In this document: one piece after another, positions 43,103 to 51,154 of the stretch
Position numbering within the stretch: position 1 is the stretch's first letter
How the letters are laid out: the number at the start of each line of letters is the position of its first letter
Origin: Kushneria pakistanensis
GTDB taxonomy: Bacteria > Pseudomonadota > Gammaproteobacteria > Pseudomonadales > Halomonadaceae
Length of the DNA: 64,000 nt
Assembly (NCBI RefSeq): GCF_014652795.1
Contig: NZ_BMZM01000001.1
Coordinates: 372,001-436,000 of the forward strand
Direction of reading: 5' to 3'
Notes under the pieces: generated by a model
What the model saw: the letters and a program-made list of their open reading frames with translations, nothing else
Told to the model about the DNA's origin: nothing
Databases searched by the model: none
Position numbers and translations under genes: made by a program

Positions 43103-43150
43103 ATGACGCTCGGCCTTGCACTGCTGATGACGTGGCTGACCGCGTTTTGA
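43103..43150 (+). CDS. Possible 15-residue hydrophobic small protein (sORF)
   Basis: A 15-codon frame reads MTLGLALLMTWLTAF and stops at TGA. AGG (43093-43095) is 7 bases upstream, a good ribosome site; a second ATG directly precedes the chosen one. The peptide is hydrophobic enough for one short membrane helix. It lies between the acs terminator and crbR, 49 bases before crbR. I do not recognise it and cannot exclude that it is a chance frame or a leader peptide. Confidence is low. Confidence 0.3.
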   Translation: MTLGLALLMTWLTAF

Positions 43151-43199
43151 CCGGGACTGGGCCGTCCTGAATGATACGGGGAATCCTGGAGGAAACTGC

Positions 43200-43862
43200 A
43201 TGGCCTTTGCCCAGAAGTTTATCGTGGCAGACGATCACCCCTTGTTTCGTGCGGCACTGACGCAGTCATTGCGTCAGGTAGCAGCCAATGCCGAGATCGT
43301 TGAAGCCGACACCATGGAAGCCACCATCGAGGTCGTTACGCGTCACCCTGATGCTGACCTGATTCTTCTGGATCTGCGTATGCCCGGTGCACACGGTTTT
43401 TCAGGCCTGATTCAGCTGCGCGGCCAGATGCCTGACATCCCTGTCGCCGTGATTTCCGGCAGTGAAGAGCCGCAGGTGGTGCGTCGTTCTCTTGATTACG
43501 GTGCGTCGGGGTTTATTCCCAAGTCGGCCTCGCTCGATACCATTGCCGGTGGCATCAGCGCCATTCTGGATGGCGAGGTATGGTTGCCGCCTGAAATGGC
43601 TGATTATCTGGGAGACGGCGACGAGGAAGAAGCCAAATTTGCCGCCGCCATCGCCTCATTGACGCCGCAGCAGTTTCGCGTGCTCAATATGTTGACCGAA
43701 GGGCTTTTGAACAAGCAGATTGCCTATGACCTCAATGTCTCCGAGGCTACTATCAAGGCGCATGTGACCGCCATTCTGCGCAAGCTTGGGGTGCACTCGC
43801 GCACCCAGGCCGTGATTGCTGCCCAGAAGCTTGAAGTGGAGCCTTCCCGCGTCGAGAACTAA
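43200..43862 (+). CDS. crbR: LuxR-type response regulator CrbR (ErdR/AgmR-like)
   Basis: This is a 220-residue two-component regulator. A receiver domain (ADDHPLFRAALTQSL, with phosphoacceptor Asp58 in LILLDLRMPGAHG and Lys in FIPKSA) is joined to a C-terminal LuxR helix-turn-helix (SLTPQQFRVLNMLTEGLLNKQIAYDLNVSEATIKAHVTAIL as a family pattern, with the short signature LNVSEATIKAH). CrbR in Vibrio and ErdR in Pseudomonas drive acs with a cognate CrbS/MxtR kinase, and both partners are here. GGAG lies 9 bases before the ATG. A strong terminator separates it from the convergent crbS. Confidence 0.9.
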   Translation: MAFAQKFIVADDHPLFRAALTQSLRQVAANAEIVEADTMEATIEVVTRHPDADLILLDLRMPGAHGFSGLIQLRGQMPDIPVAVISGSEEPQVVRRSLDYGASGFIPKSASLDTIAGGISAILDGEVWLPPEMADYLGDGDEEEAKFAAAIASLTPQQFRVLNMLTEGLLNKQIAYDLNVSEATIKAHVTAILRKLGVHSRTQAVIAAQKLEVEPSRVEN

Positions 43863-43878
43863 AGCTGGTTCAGACCTG

Positions 43879-43908
43879 AAAAAATCCCGGCATGCACCGG
43901 GATTTTTT
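43879..43908. terminator. Bidirectional terminator between crbR and crbS
   Basis: A perfect 12-bp stem AAAAAATCCCGG/CCGGGATTTTTT with a 6-base loop and T tracts in both directions lies between convergent genes. Confidence 0.9.
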
Positions 43909-43975
43909 GTGTCTGACGATTTTTCGTGCCTGATGGTTTTTTATATCTGGTGGCTCTTATACCTGCTGACAAGGG

Positions 43976-46900
43976 TCAGTTCAGACGTCGATGGGCCTGA
44001 AGGGTTCGGGTCAAAAGTGCCCGCAGCGCCGCCGGTCGTACCGGCTTGTTAAGCATGTGATAGCCCGCGCGGCGGATCAGATCCGCAACCTCTTCGGTAC
44101 GATCGGCCGTGATCACGATGCCGGGCACGTCACCGGTAAAGCGTTCTGCCAGCGATTCCAGCGCCATCAATCCGGTAATTTCATTATCAAGATGATAGTC
44201 GGCCAGAATGATGTCCGGCTCGCCTGTCATATTGCGTACGACCGAGCGGGCGCCGCCGATCGAGGTGGCCGTAAAGACCTCGCACTCCCAGCCTTCCAGC
44301 ATCGCTTTCATGCCTTCAAGCGTCATGGTCTCGTTGTCGATACAGATCACCCGTGCGCCGCGAATGCGGTTGCCGGCGCTCTTGTGCGCTGCCTGTGTTT
44401 CCTGACGGGTAAGCACCGTTCCCTTCTTGAGGGGCACGCCGAGCGCAAAGACCGTGCCATGACCTTCCCGTGAGCGAATGGTGATGGGGTGATCCAGCAC
44501 CCGGGCCATGCGATCGGCAATCGACAGCCCCAGTCCCAGCCCCTTTTCGCTTTCACGGTGACGTGATTTCTGATCAAGCCGACGAAATTCCTGAAAGATC
44601 TCGGACTGGCGTGCCTCGGGAATCCCGGGCCCGGTATCCCAGACCTCGATCAACAGACGATCGCCCCGACGGCGGCAGCCCAGCAGGACGCGTCCGTGCT
44701 GGGTATAACGCAGCGCGTTGGACAGAAAGTTCTGGATGATGCGTCTGAGCATTTGCGGATCACTGTCGATGACAGCCTCTGTCTCGACCATGTCCAGATC
44801 CAGACCGCGGTCCTGCGCCATGACCGAGAACTCGGCATACAGGGGGCGCAGGATCTCATTGAGCGCAAAAACCTGACGCCGGGGGGTCAGGGCACCGGCA
44901 TCCAGCTTGGAGATGTCCAGCAGCGTGCCTAGAAGCTCCTCTGCGGCCTGCAGCGAGTTATCGATATGCACCAGGGTGTCGTGATGCTCGCTTTCTTCCA
45001 GACGCTGGGTCAGGGCCGAGGTGAACAGGCGGGCGGCATTGAGTGGCTGAAGCAGGTCATGGCTTGCCGCGGCCAGAAAGCGGGTCTTGGAGGCGTTGGC
45101 CGTCTCGGCAACCTGCTTGGCCTGGCGCAGTGCCAGCTCGGCTTCCGAGCGGACCCGGTTTTCCTGACGCAGCGCAATATTGACCTCGGACAGCTCCCGG
45201 GTGCGCTCGCGCACACGCTCCTCGAGATGTTCATTGGTTTCCTTGAGCGCAATTTCGGCCAGTCGGCGCTCGGTAATATCCTGATAGAGTGCAAAAAAGC
45301 CCAGGACGCGGCCGCCTTCCCCAAAGTGGGGCGTGTAGGTGGCCAGCATATAGCGAGTGCCTCCTTCACGGTCGAGCTGGGAAAGCTCCCATGAGACGCG
45401 CTCACCGTTAAGTGCCCGCTTCATCCAGGGGGCGCGGGTTTTCCACACACTGGATGACATGACCTCTTCGGCGCGCTTGCCGATGGCCTGGAGACGATCC
45501 ACTTCCATGGCCGTCTCATAGGCGCGGTTGGTAAAGAGGTAGTGGCAATCGCGATCAAAATAGGCAATCAGTGCCGGCACGTTGTCGGTATAGATGCGAA
45601 TGTTGTTTTCCGAGCGAATCAGCGCCTCTTCGGTGCGCTTTTGATCGGTCACATCCTGGTAGGTGTAGACAAAGCCACCCCCCACCATGGGATTGCCGTG
45701 AATGTCGAGCACACTGTCATCCTGGCGGTAGCGCTGATAGTGATGCGCCTGACCGCTGCGGATGTTGTCCATCAAAAGGCGGACATGTTCACGGGGATCT
45801 CCCGGGCCATATTCACCGTGTTCGGCGTTGTATAAAAAAATACGCTCGATGGGTTCACCGACATGGATCAGGTTGTCGGGAAAGCGGAACAGCTCCAGAT
45901 AACGCTGGTTCCAGACCACAATGCGCAGCTTGTGATCCACCACCATGACGCCCTGGTTGATGTTCTCGATGGTGGCCTGCAGAAGGGATCGATTGAACTC
46001 AAGTACCTGTGAGGCTTCATCCACGATGGAGACCACATCGGAGATGGACACATCACGCCCGGAAAGGGCCGAATTCACGACGATGCGTGCCGATGAGGCG
46101 CCAATGGCAGACGCCAGCAGGCGTTCGGTAAACCCGATCAGATCGATCGATGCACGCATGCCCGGGTCCAGACGCTGCTGATGGCGCCAGCCATAGTCGC
46201 TGAAGGCGCGCTCTACCTGATCCTCGTTGAGAAAGCGCCGGGACAGGGCCTTGAGATCGCCCACCGAAGTGGTCCCCCCCCATGGGCGGTTGATCAGGGT
46301 CTGATGAGACGCCACGCTATCCACGAACAGCGATGCCTGAATCCGCTCAACCACGCGCTGGCGTGTCACCTGAGAGAAAAAGATATAGCAGAAAAGGTTC
46401 ACGCCCAGGGACAGGAGTACTCCCTGGGTAATGGAGTCGTTCAGCGACAGTCCCAGCAGGTTGGAGGGGCTGAGCAGCTCAATCCCCATCGGCCCTGCTT
46501 CGATGGGAAAGGAAAACAGGCCTGCGCGCACCAGTGTCGGCAGCAGCAGGCTATAGCCCCAGATCAGAAAGCCCAGCAGCAGGCCCAGGCTAACACCAAG
46601 ACGATTGCCACGCTTCCAGTACAGCCCGCCAATCAGCGCCGGTGCCAGCTGGGCCAGCGCGGCCAGCGACAGTACCCCAAGACTTGCCAGCGAGCTTGAA
46701 GGGGCGGTGAGCTTGTAAAAGCCGTACGCCAGCGTCAGGGTCAGCACGATGATCAGGCGGCGAATGCGCAGAACCCAGCGGGCATAGTCGCCGTGGCGTG
46801 CGTCAAACCCCTTGAAGCGCAGCAGCAGAGGAATGACGACCTCATTGGAAATCATGATCGACAGGGTTACGGCAGCCATGATGACCATGCCGCTGGCGGC

Positions 46901-47917
46901 TGCAAAGCCACCAATGAACGTGACCATGACAAGCCATGGCTGATCAAGGACCATGGCCAGATGCAATACCCAGGTATCCGGGTCAAGGCCCAGACCTTCA
47001 AACAGCGTCAGCGCAGCCACGGCCAGTGGCAGCACGAAAAAACCGGCAGCGAGCAGGTAGAGCGGAAAAAGCCAGCGGGCGCGGGCCGTGTCATCGGTGC
47101 TGGTGTTTTCGACCACGGTGACGTGAAACTGCCTTGGAATGCAGAACACGGCTAGCATGGCCAGCAGTGTCTGGGTCCAGAAGCCCTGACCAAAACTGGC
47201 ACTGCTGAAATGACTGCCGGCGGAAAGGTCCTTCACGGCGCGGCTGGAAAGCTCGCTGAGCCCGTCAAACATTCCCCAGGTGATCAGGGCACCCAGCAGC
47301 ACGAAGGCGCCCAGCTTGACCACGGATTCAAAGGCAATGGCCTGAATCAGCCCTTCGTGATGTTCGGTGGCATCGGTATGGCGTGTACCAAACAGGATGG
47401 CAAAAAGCGCCATGAGGGCGGCGACATAAAATGCTGTATCCCCGAGGATCGGCGAGCGCACAATATCGTTGTTGGCTGTCAGGACCGTAAAGCTTGCCGC
47501 CATGGCCTTGAGCTGCAGGGCCAGATAGGGGAGGGTGCCCAGCAGGGCTACCATGCTTGCCAGCGCCGCCAGTGCCTGGGTCTTGCCGTAGCGAGAGGCG
47601 ATAAAATCGGCGATCGAGGTGATATTTTGTCGCTTGGCAACCCGAATCATCTTGGTCAGGATCGGCCAGAACAGCAGGAAGGCGAGAATGGGGCCCAGAA
47701 AAACGCTGAGATACTGAAGACCCGAATCGGCCACCTGGCCCACGCTGCCGTAGAAGGTCCAGGAGGTGCAGTAGACGGCCAGCGCCAGACTGTAGACCAG
47801 CGGGCGGCGTTTGGCTGGCCCCAGTCGCCGCGCCCGCCGATCGCCCCGCCAGGCAATGCCAAAGAGTGTGGCGATGTATAAAAGCGAGATGGTGAGCAGT
47901 AACCAGCCCTGAAACAT
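43976..47917 (-). CDS. crbS: Hybrid histidine kinase with sodium:solute symporter domain, CrbS (MxtR) type
   Basis: This 1313-residue sensor starts with an SLC5 transporter-like region of about 13 membrane helices (residues 1-540, e.g. YCTSWTFYGSVGQ). A STAC-type linker and two PAS domains follow, then a histidine kinase with the phosphoacceptor His near 953 (ASHDLLQPLNAAR), an ATPase with GTGPGIPEARQSE, and a C-terminal receiver domain with Asp near 1240 (ILADYHLD). CrbS-type proteins sense acetate or a related cue and signal to CrbR. The ATG at 47917 was chosen because AAGGA lies 8 bases upstream; an in-frame ATG at 47974 is weaker. It converges on crbR and is divergent from ttcA. Confidence 0.93.
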   Translation of the reverse strand: MFQGWLLLTISLLYIATLFGIAWRGDRRARRLGPAKRRPLVYSLALAVYCTSWTFYGSVGQVADSGLQYLSVFLGPILAFLLFWPILTKMIRVAKRQNITSIADFIASRYGKTQALAALASMVALLGTLPYLALQLKAMAASFTVLTANNDIVRSPILGDTAFYVAALMALFAILFGTRHTDATEHHEGLIQAIAFESVVKLGAFVLLGALITWGMFDGLSELSSRAVKDLSAGSHFSSASFGQGFWTQTLLAMLAVFCIPRQFHVTVVENTSTDDTARARWLFPLYLLAAGFFVLPLAVAALTLFEGLGLDPDTWVLHLAMVLDQPWLVMVTFIGGFAAASGMVIMAAVTLSIMISNEVVIPLLLRFKGFDARHGDYARWVLRIRRLIIVLTLTLAYGFYKLTAPSSSLASLGVLSLAALAQLAPALIGGLYWKRGNRLGVSLGLLLGFLIWGYSLLLPTLVRAGLFSFPIEAGPMGIELLSPSNLLGLSLNDSITQGVLLSLGVNLFCYIFFSQVTRQRVVERIQASLFVDSVASHQTLINRPWGGTTSVGDLKALSRRFLNEDQVERAFSDYGWRHQQRLDPGMRASIDLIGFTERLLASAIGASSARIVVNSALSGRDVSISDVVSIVDEASQVLEFNRSLLQATIENINQGVMVVDHKLRIVVWNQRYLELFRFPDNLIHVGEPIERIFLYNAEHGEYGPGDPREHVRLLMDNIRSGQAHHYQRYRQDDSVLDIHGNPMVGGGFVYTYQDVTDQKRTEEALIRSENNIRIYTDNVPALIAYFDRDCHYLFTNRAYETAMEVDRLQAIGKRAEEVMSSSVWKTRAPWMKRALNGERVSWELSQLDREGGTRYMLATYTPHFGEGGRVLGFFALYQDITERRLAEIALKETNEHLEERVRERTRELSEVNIALRQENRVRSEAELALRQAKQVAETANASKTRFLAAASHDLLQPLNAARLFTSALTQRLEESEHHDTLVHIDNSLQAAEELLGTLLDISKLDAGALTPRRQVFALNEILRPLYAEFSVMAQDRGLDLDMVETEAVIDSDPQMLRRIIQNFLSNALRYTQHGRVLLGCRRRGDRLLIEVWDTGPGIPEARQSEIFQEFRRLDQKSRHRESEKGLGLGLSIADRMARVLDHPITIRSREGHGTVFALGVPLKKGTVLTRQETQAAHKSAGNRIRGARVICIDNETMTLEGMKAMLEGWECEVFTATSIGGARSVVRNMTGEPDIILADYHLDNEITGLMALESLAERFTGDVPGIVITADRTEEVADLIRRAGYHMLNKPVRPAALRALLTRTLQAHRRLN

Positions 47918-47978
47918 CGTGGAAATCCTTGCCTGACCAACGTAATGGCTGCTCTGTGATGACAGCCTCGACAATATC

Positions 47979-48009
47979 GATAACGCTCTGGCACATGCCA
48001 GGCGTTATC
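47979..48009. promoter_or_regulatory. Long dyad in the crbS/ttcA divergent region
   Basis: The arms GATAACGC-T-CTGGCA and TGCCAG-GCGTTATC are perfectly complementary over 14 positions apart from one bulged T (47987), with a 2-base centre. It lies 62-92 bases from the crbS start and 97 from ttcA. It could be an operator for a dimeric regulator; no matching known site was recognised. Confidence 0.5.
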
Positions 48010-48105
48010 ACCCCTTCAAGCCCTGCGCGACATACCAGATCTTCGCCTGCGCTTTACGGCGATGATAAAGTAGCGCCAATGTCGCATTAATCTGAAGTCA
48101 TCTCC

Positions 48106-48987
48106 ATGCAAGAACTTGATCAGTCCGTGAATACCCGTCAGAAGCGGGAATTCGACAAGCTTCAAAAACGCCTTCGCCGCCATGTGGGCAACGCCATTAT
48201 CGACTACGCCATGATCAATGAAGGCGACAGGGTGATGGTGTGCCTTTCCGGTGGCAAGGACTCCTATACCATGCTCGAGATCCTGCGCAATCTTCAGCGC
48301 AACGCACCAGTGAACTTTGAGCTGGTGGCCGTCAACATGGATCAAAAGCAGCCCGGCTTTCCCGAGCACGTGCTGCCGGAGTATCTGGCGGAGCAGGGGG
48401 TCGAATATCACATTGTGGAACGTGATACCTATTCGATCGTCAAGGAGAAGGTACCCGAGGGCAAGACGACCTGTGGGCTGTGCTCACGGCTGCGCCGCGG
48501 CACGCTTTATGGCTTTGCCGAAGAAATTGGTGCCAACAAGATCGCGCTGGGCCACCACCGTGATGACATGCTCGAGACGCTTTTTCTCAACATGTTCTTT
48601 GGCGGCTCGCTCAAGTCGATGCCGCCCAAGCTGCTTTCCGATGATGGCAAAAACATCGTGATTCGTCCGATGGCCTACTGCTCGGAAGCCGATATTGCCC
48701 GTTTTGCCGAGGCCATGGCCTTTCCCATCATTCCGTGCAACCTGTGCGGTAGTCAGGAAAACCTGCAGCGCCAGGTCGTCAAGGAAATGCTGGCAGACTG
48801 GGAGCGCAAGCATCCGGGGCGTGTCGATACCATGTTCAAGGCCCTGACCAATGTGGCGCCTTCGCAGCTGGCGGATCGTGACCTGTTCGACTTTCATGGG
48901 CTTGAAGAGAAGCAGCGCCTGATGAAGCGTGATCGTATCGATACGGTCAATCTGATGGCACATGACGCCGGCACGCCGTTGTCATGA
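48106..48987 (+). CDS. ttcA: tRNA 2-thiocytidine(32) synthetase TtcA
   Basis: TtcA thiolates C32 of certain tRNAs in an iron-sulfur-dependent reaction. The 293-residue PP-loop ATPase has [12 protein letters not shown] near residues 47-57, the [11 protein letters not shown] segment and the cluster-binding Cys motifs [10 protein letters not shown] and [13 protein letters not shown]. It is divergent from crbS and ends 71 bases before the Val-Asp tRNA array. Its tRNA substrates include Arg and Ser tRNAs, not the neighbouring ones. Confidence 0.96.
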   Translation: MQELDQSVNTRQKREFDKLQKRLRRHVGNAIIDYAMINEGDRVMVCLSGGKDSYTMLEILRNLQRNAPVNFELVAVNMDQKQPGFPEHVLPEYLAEQGVEYHIVERDTYSIVKEKVPEGKTTCGLCSRLRRGTLYGFAEEIGANKIALGHHRDDMLETLFLNMFFGGSLKSMPPKLLSDDGKNIVIRPMAYCSEADIARFAEAMAFPIIPCNLCGSQENLQRQVVKEMLADWERKHPGRVDTMFKALTNVAPSQLADRDLFDFHGLEEKQRLMKRDRIDTVNLMAHDAGTPLS

Positions 48988-49013
48988 ATTTCACCTTATT
49001 GCTCAGGAAGTGT

Positions 49014-49041
49014 TTGACTTTCCAGCAATGATCGGTAGAAT
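49014..49041 (+). promoter_or_regulatory. Promoter of the tRNA Val-Asp array
   Basis: TTGACT (49014-49019) and TAGAAT (49036-49041) are 16 bases apart, with a GC-rich discriminator before the first tRNA at 49059. This is a good stable-RNA promoter. Confidence 0.7.
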
Positions 49042-49058
49042 GCAGCGCCACATGACCC

Positions 49059-49134
49059 GGGTGGTTAGCTCAGTTGGAAGAGCACCAGCCTTACAAGCTG
49101 GGGGTCACTGGTTCGAGCCCAGTACCACCCACCA
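49059..49134 (+). tRNA. tRNA-Val(UAC): tRNA-Val (anticodon UAC), copy 1
   Basis: A full cloverleaf with acceptor GGGTGGT/ACCACCC, anticodon loop CTTACAA and encoded CCA. It is identical to copy 2. Confidence 0.97.
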
Positions 49135-49173
49135 TCATTATTGATAAGGTCATGTTGCTGTAATCAGGGTTGC

Positions 49174-49250
49174 GGACCGGTAGTTCAGTTGGTTAGAATG
49201 CCGGCCTGTCACGCCGGAGGTCGCGGGTTCAAGTCCCGTCCGGTCCGCCA
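49174..49250 (+). tRNA. tRNA-Asp(GUC): tRNA-Asp (anticodon GUC), copy 1
   Basis: A full cloverleaf with acceptor GGACCGG and CCGGTCC, anticodon loop CTGTCAC and encoded CCA. It differs from copies 2 and 3 only by a compensated base pair in the acceptor stem. Confidence 0.97.
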
Positions 49251-49283
49251 TTTTCCTGGCATCAGTGATATTTCGATACAAGT

Positions 49284-49360
49284 GGACTGGTAGTTCAGTT
49301 GGTTAGAATGCCGGCCTGTCACGCCGGAGGTCGCGGGTTCAAGTCCCGTCCAGTCCGCCA
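49284..49360 (+). tRNA. tRNA-Asp(GUC): tRNA-Asp (anticodon GUC), copy 2
   Basis: As copy 1 but with acceptor GGACTGG and CCAGTCC; identical to copy 3. Confidence 0.97.
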
Positions 49361-49384
49361 TCGAAATCGTTGTGTTGTATTGCC

Positions 49385-49460
49385 GGGTGGTTAGCTCAGT
49401 TGGAAGAGCACCAGCCTTACAAGCTGGGGGTCACTGGTTCGAGCCCAGTACCACCCACCA
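49385..49460 (+). tRNA. tRNA-Val(UAC): tRNA-Val (anticodon UAC), copy 2
   Basis: Identical to the first tRNA-Val. A 24-base gap separates it from the preceding tRNA-Asp. Confidence 0.97.
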
Positions 49461-49498
49461 TCATCCTCTCGGGATGATATAATGTTGCAAGCGTATGC

Positions 49499-49575
49499 GG
49501 ACTGGTAGTTCAGTTGGTTAGAATGCCGGCCTGTCACGCCGGAGGTCGCGGGTTCAAGTCCCGTCCAGTCCGCCA
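49499..49575 (+). tRNA. tRNA-Asp(GUC): tRNA-Asp (anticodon GUC), copy 3
   Basis: Identical to copy 2. The array ends here; no clear intrinsic terminator was found in the next 249 bases before the aldolase gene. Confidence 0.97.
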
Positions 49576-49824
49576 TTTGCTTGAAACATTCGTTGTACTC
49601 CTCCCGCAGTATCCTCTCCTGATGTACCAAATACTCTTTCTGCATATTGATCGGCTCTAACCAGGCTTCATTCCGTATACCATGACCTTATGCTGTCGTT
49701 GGTCCCGGTTTACAGGATACCCGCTTGCCAGCCTTCTCTGCGCGCTGCATGCTTTATCCGTTATGCCAGTGATCGGGTGATCCTCGATCGGCAAACCGAT
49801 AATAAGCCGCAGGCTGACCTCAAT

Positions 49825-50922
49825 ATGACGACTTCTGGTTTTGGCAATACTGTCGCCAACAGCGATATTTCCATTGCTTCCCCCCGCTTTCTGGCCAGCG
49901 ACAATACGTCGGGCATTTGCCCCGAGGCCATGCATTATCTGTTGCAGGCCAATGAGCAGGATGATCTGGCCTACGGCAATGATGTCTGGACCGAGCGCGC
50001 AGCCAGTCGGTTCAGAACGCTTTTTGAAACGGACTGCGAAATATTTTTTGTCTTCAACGGGACCGCTGCCAACTCATTGGCACTGGCCTCCCTGTGTCAG
50101 TCCTATCACGGCGTCATTTGTCATCAGCTGGCCCATATCGAAACCGACGAATGTGGCGGGCCGGAATTCTTTTCCAACGGTTCAAAGCTGCTGCCGGTAG
50201 ATACCCCCATGGGCAAGCTGACGCCCGAGGGCATTGCACGTGTCGTGACGCGGCGCAACGACATTCACTATCCGCGGCCCAGGGTGGTCTCCATTACCCA
50301 GGCTACGGAAGTGGGCACGCTCTACTCACTCGATGAGCTGCAGGCCATTCGCGAGGTGGCCGACCAGCACGATCTCAAGATTCACATGGATGGCGCCCGC
50401 TTTGCCAATGCCTGTGCCTCGCTGAATGTGACACCTGCACAAATGACCTGGAAGGCCGGCGTGGATGTGCTTTGCTTTTCAGGCACTAAAAACGGGCTGG
50501 CCTTTGGTGAAGCCATCGTCTTTTTCGACCATGAGCTGGCGCGCGATTTCGAGTATCGCTGCAAGCAGGCCGGCCAGCTGGCCTCCAAGATGCGCTTTGT
50601 CAGCGCCCCCTGGCTGGGCCTTCTTGAAAACGATACCTGGCTTGTCAATGCGCGCCACGCCAATGCCATGGCACAGCGGCTGGTCGAAGGTATTCATGAT
50701 ATTGAAGGCGTCAATGTCATGTTTCCGGTGCAGGCCAATAGTGTTTTTCTGGAAGTTCCCATCACGGCACAACAGTACTTGCGCGATTGCGGATGGACGT
50801 TTTATACCTTCATAGGGGAGGGCGGCGTTCGCTTTGTGTGCAGCTGGAATACTTCAGAAGCATTGATCGATGCGCTGGTGACCGACCTTCGTCAGGCACT
50901 GGTACAACGTGACCAACAGTGA
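49825..50922 (+). CDS. Threonine aldolase family PLP enzyme (low-specificity L-threonine aldolase-like)
   Basis: This aldolase-class I-fold enzyme cleaves L-threonine or related beta-hydroxy amino acids to glycine and an aldehyde. The 365-residue product has SDNTSGICPEAMHYL, HIETDECGGPEFF, HMDGARFANACASL and the PLP lysine in CFSGTKNG near residue 222. These fit LtaE-like enzymes, though specificity cannot be read from sequence. ATG 49825 gives the family N-terminus; an in-frame start at 49690 adds 45 unconserved residues. The ribosome site is weak (AGG 12 bases upstream). It lies 232 bases before prkA. Confidence 0.88.
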   Translation: MTTSGFGNTVANSDISIASPRFLASDNTSGICPEAMHYLLQANEQDDLAYGNDVWTERAASRFRTLFETDCEIFFVFNGTAANSLALASLCQSYHGVICHQLAHIETDECGGPEFFSNGSKLLPVDTPMGKLTPEGIARVVTRRNDIHYPRPRVVSITQATEVGTLYSLDELQAIREVADQHDLKIHMDGARFANACASLNVTPAQMTWKAGVDVLCFSGTKNGLAFGEAIVFFDHELARDFEYRCKQAGQLASKMRFVSAPWLGLLENDTWLVNARHANAMAQRLVEGIHDIEGVNVMFPVQANSVFLEVPITAQQYLRDCGWTFYTFIGEGGVRFVCSWNTSEALIDALVTDLRQALVQRDQQ

Positions 50923-51154
50923 TATTGATAAGACATCTTTCCTGACATCGGCGCGGCCCTTCCTCATGCCGCGTCTTCTGATTCGATCAACAGTGTCGCC
51001 CGGAATGTCTCCGGATTGGCCCAACTGACCATCTTTATTTTAAAGCGTGACAATACCTTCGATGAGTGGGAGTACCGCAGTGGCTGGTTGATTTTTACGG
51101 AAATGACGAGCGTGCGCACGGCAGGGCACACCGTCGCAACTCAAGGAGAAGTTC

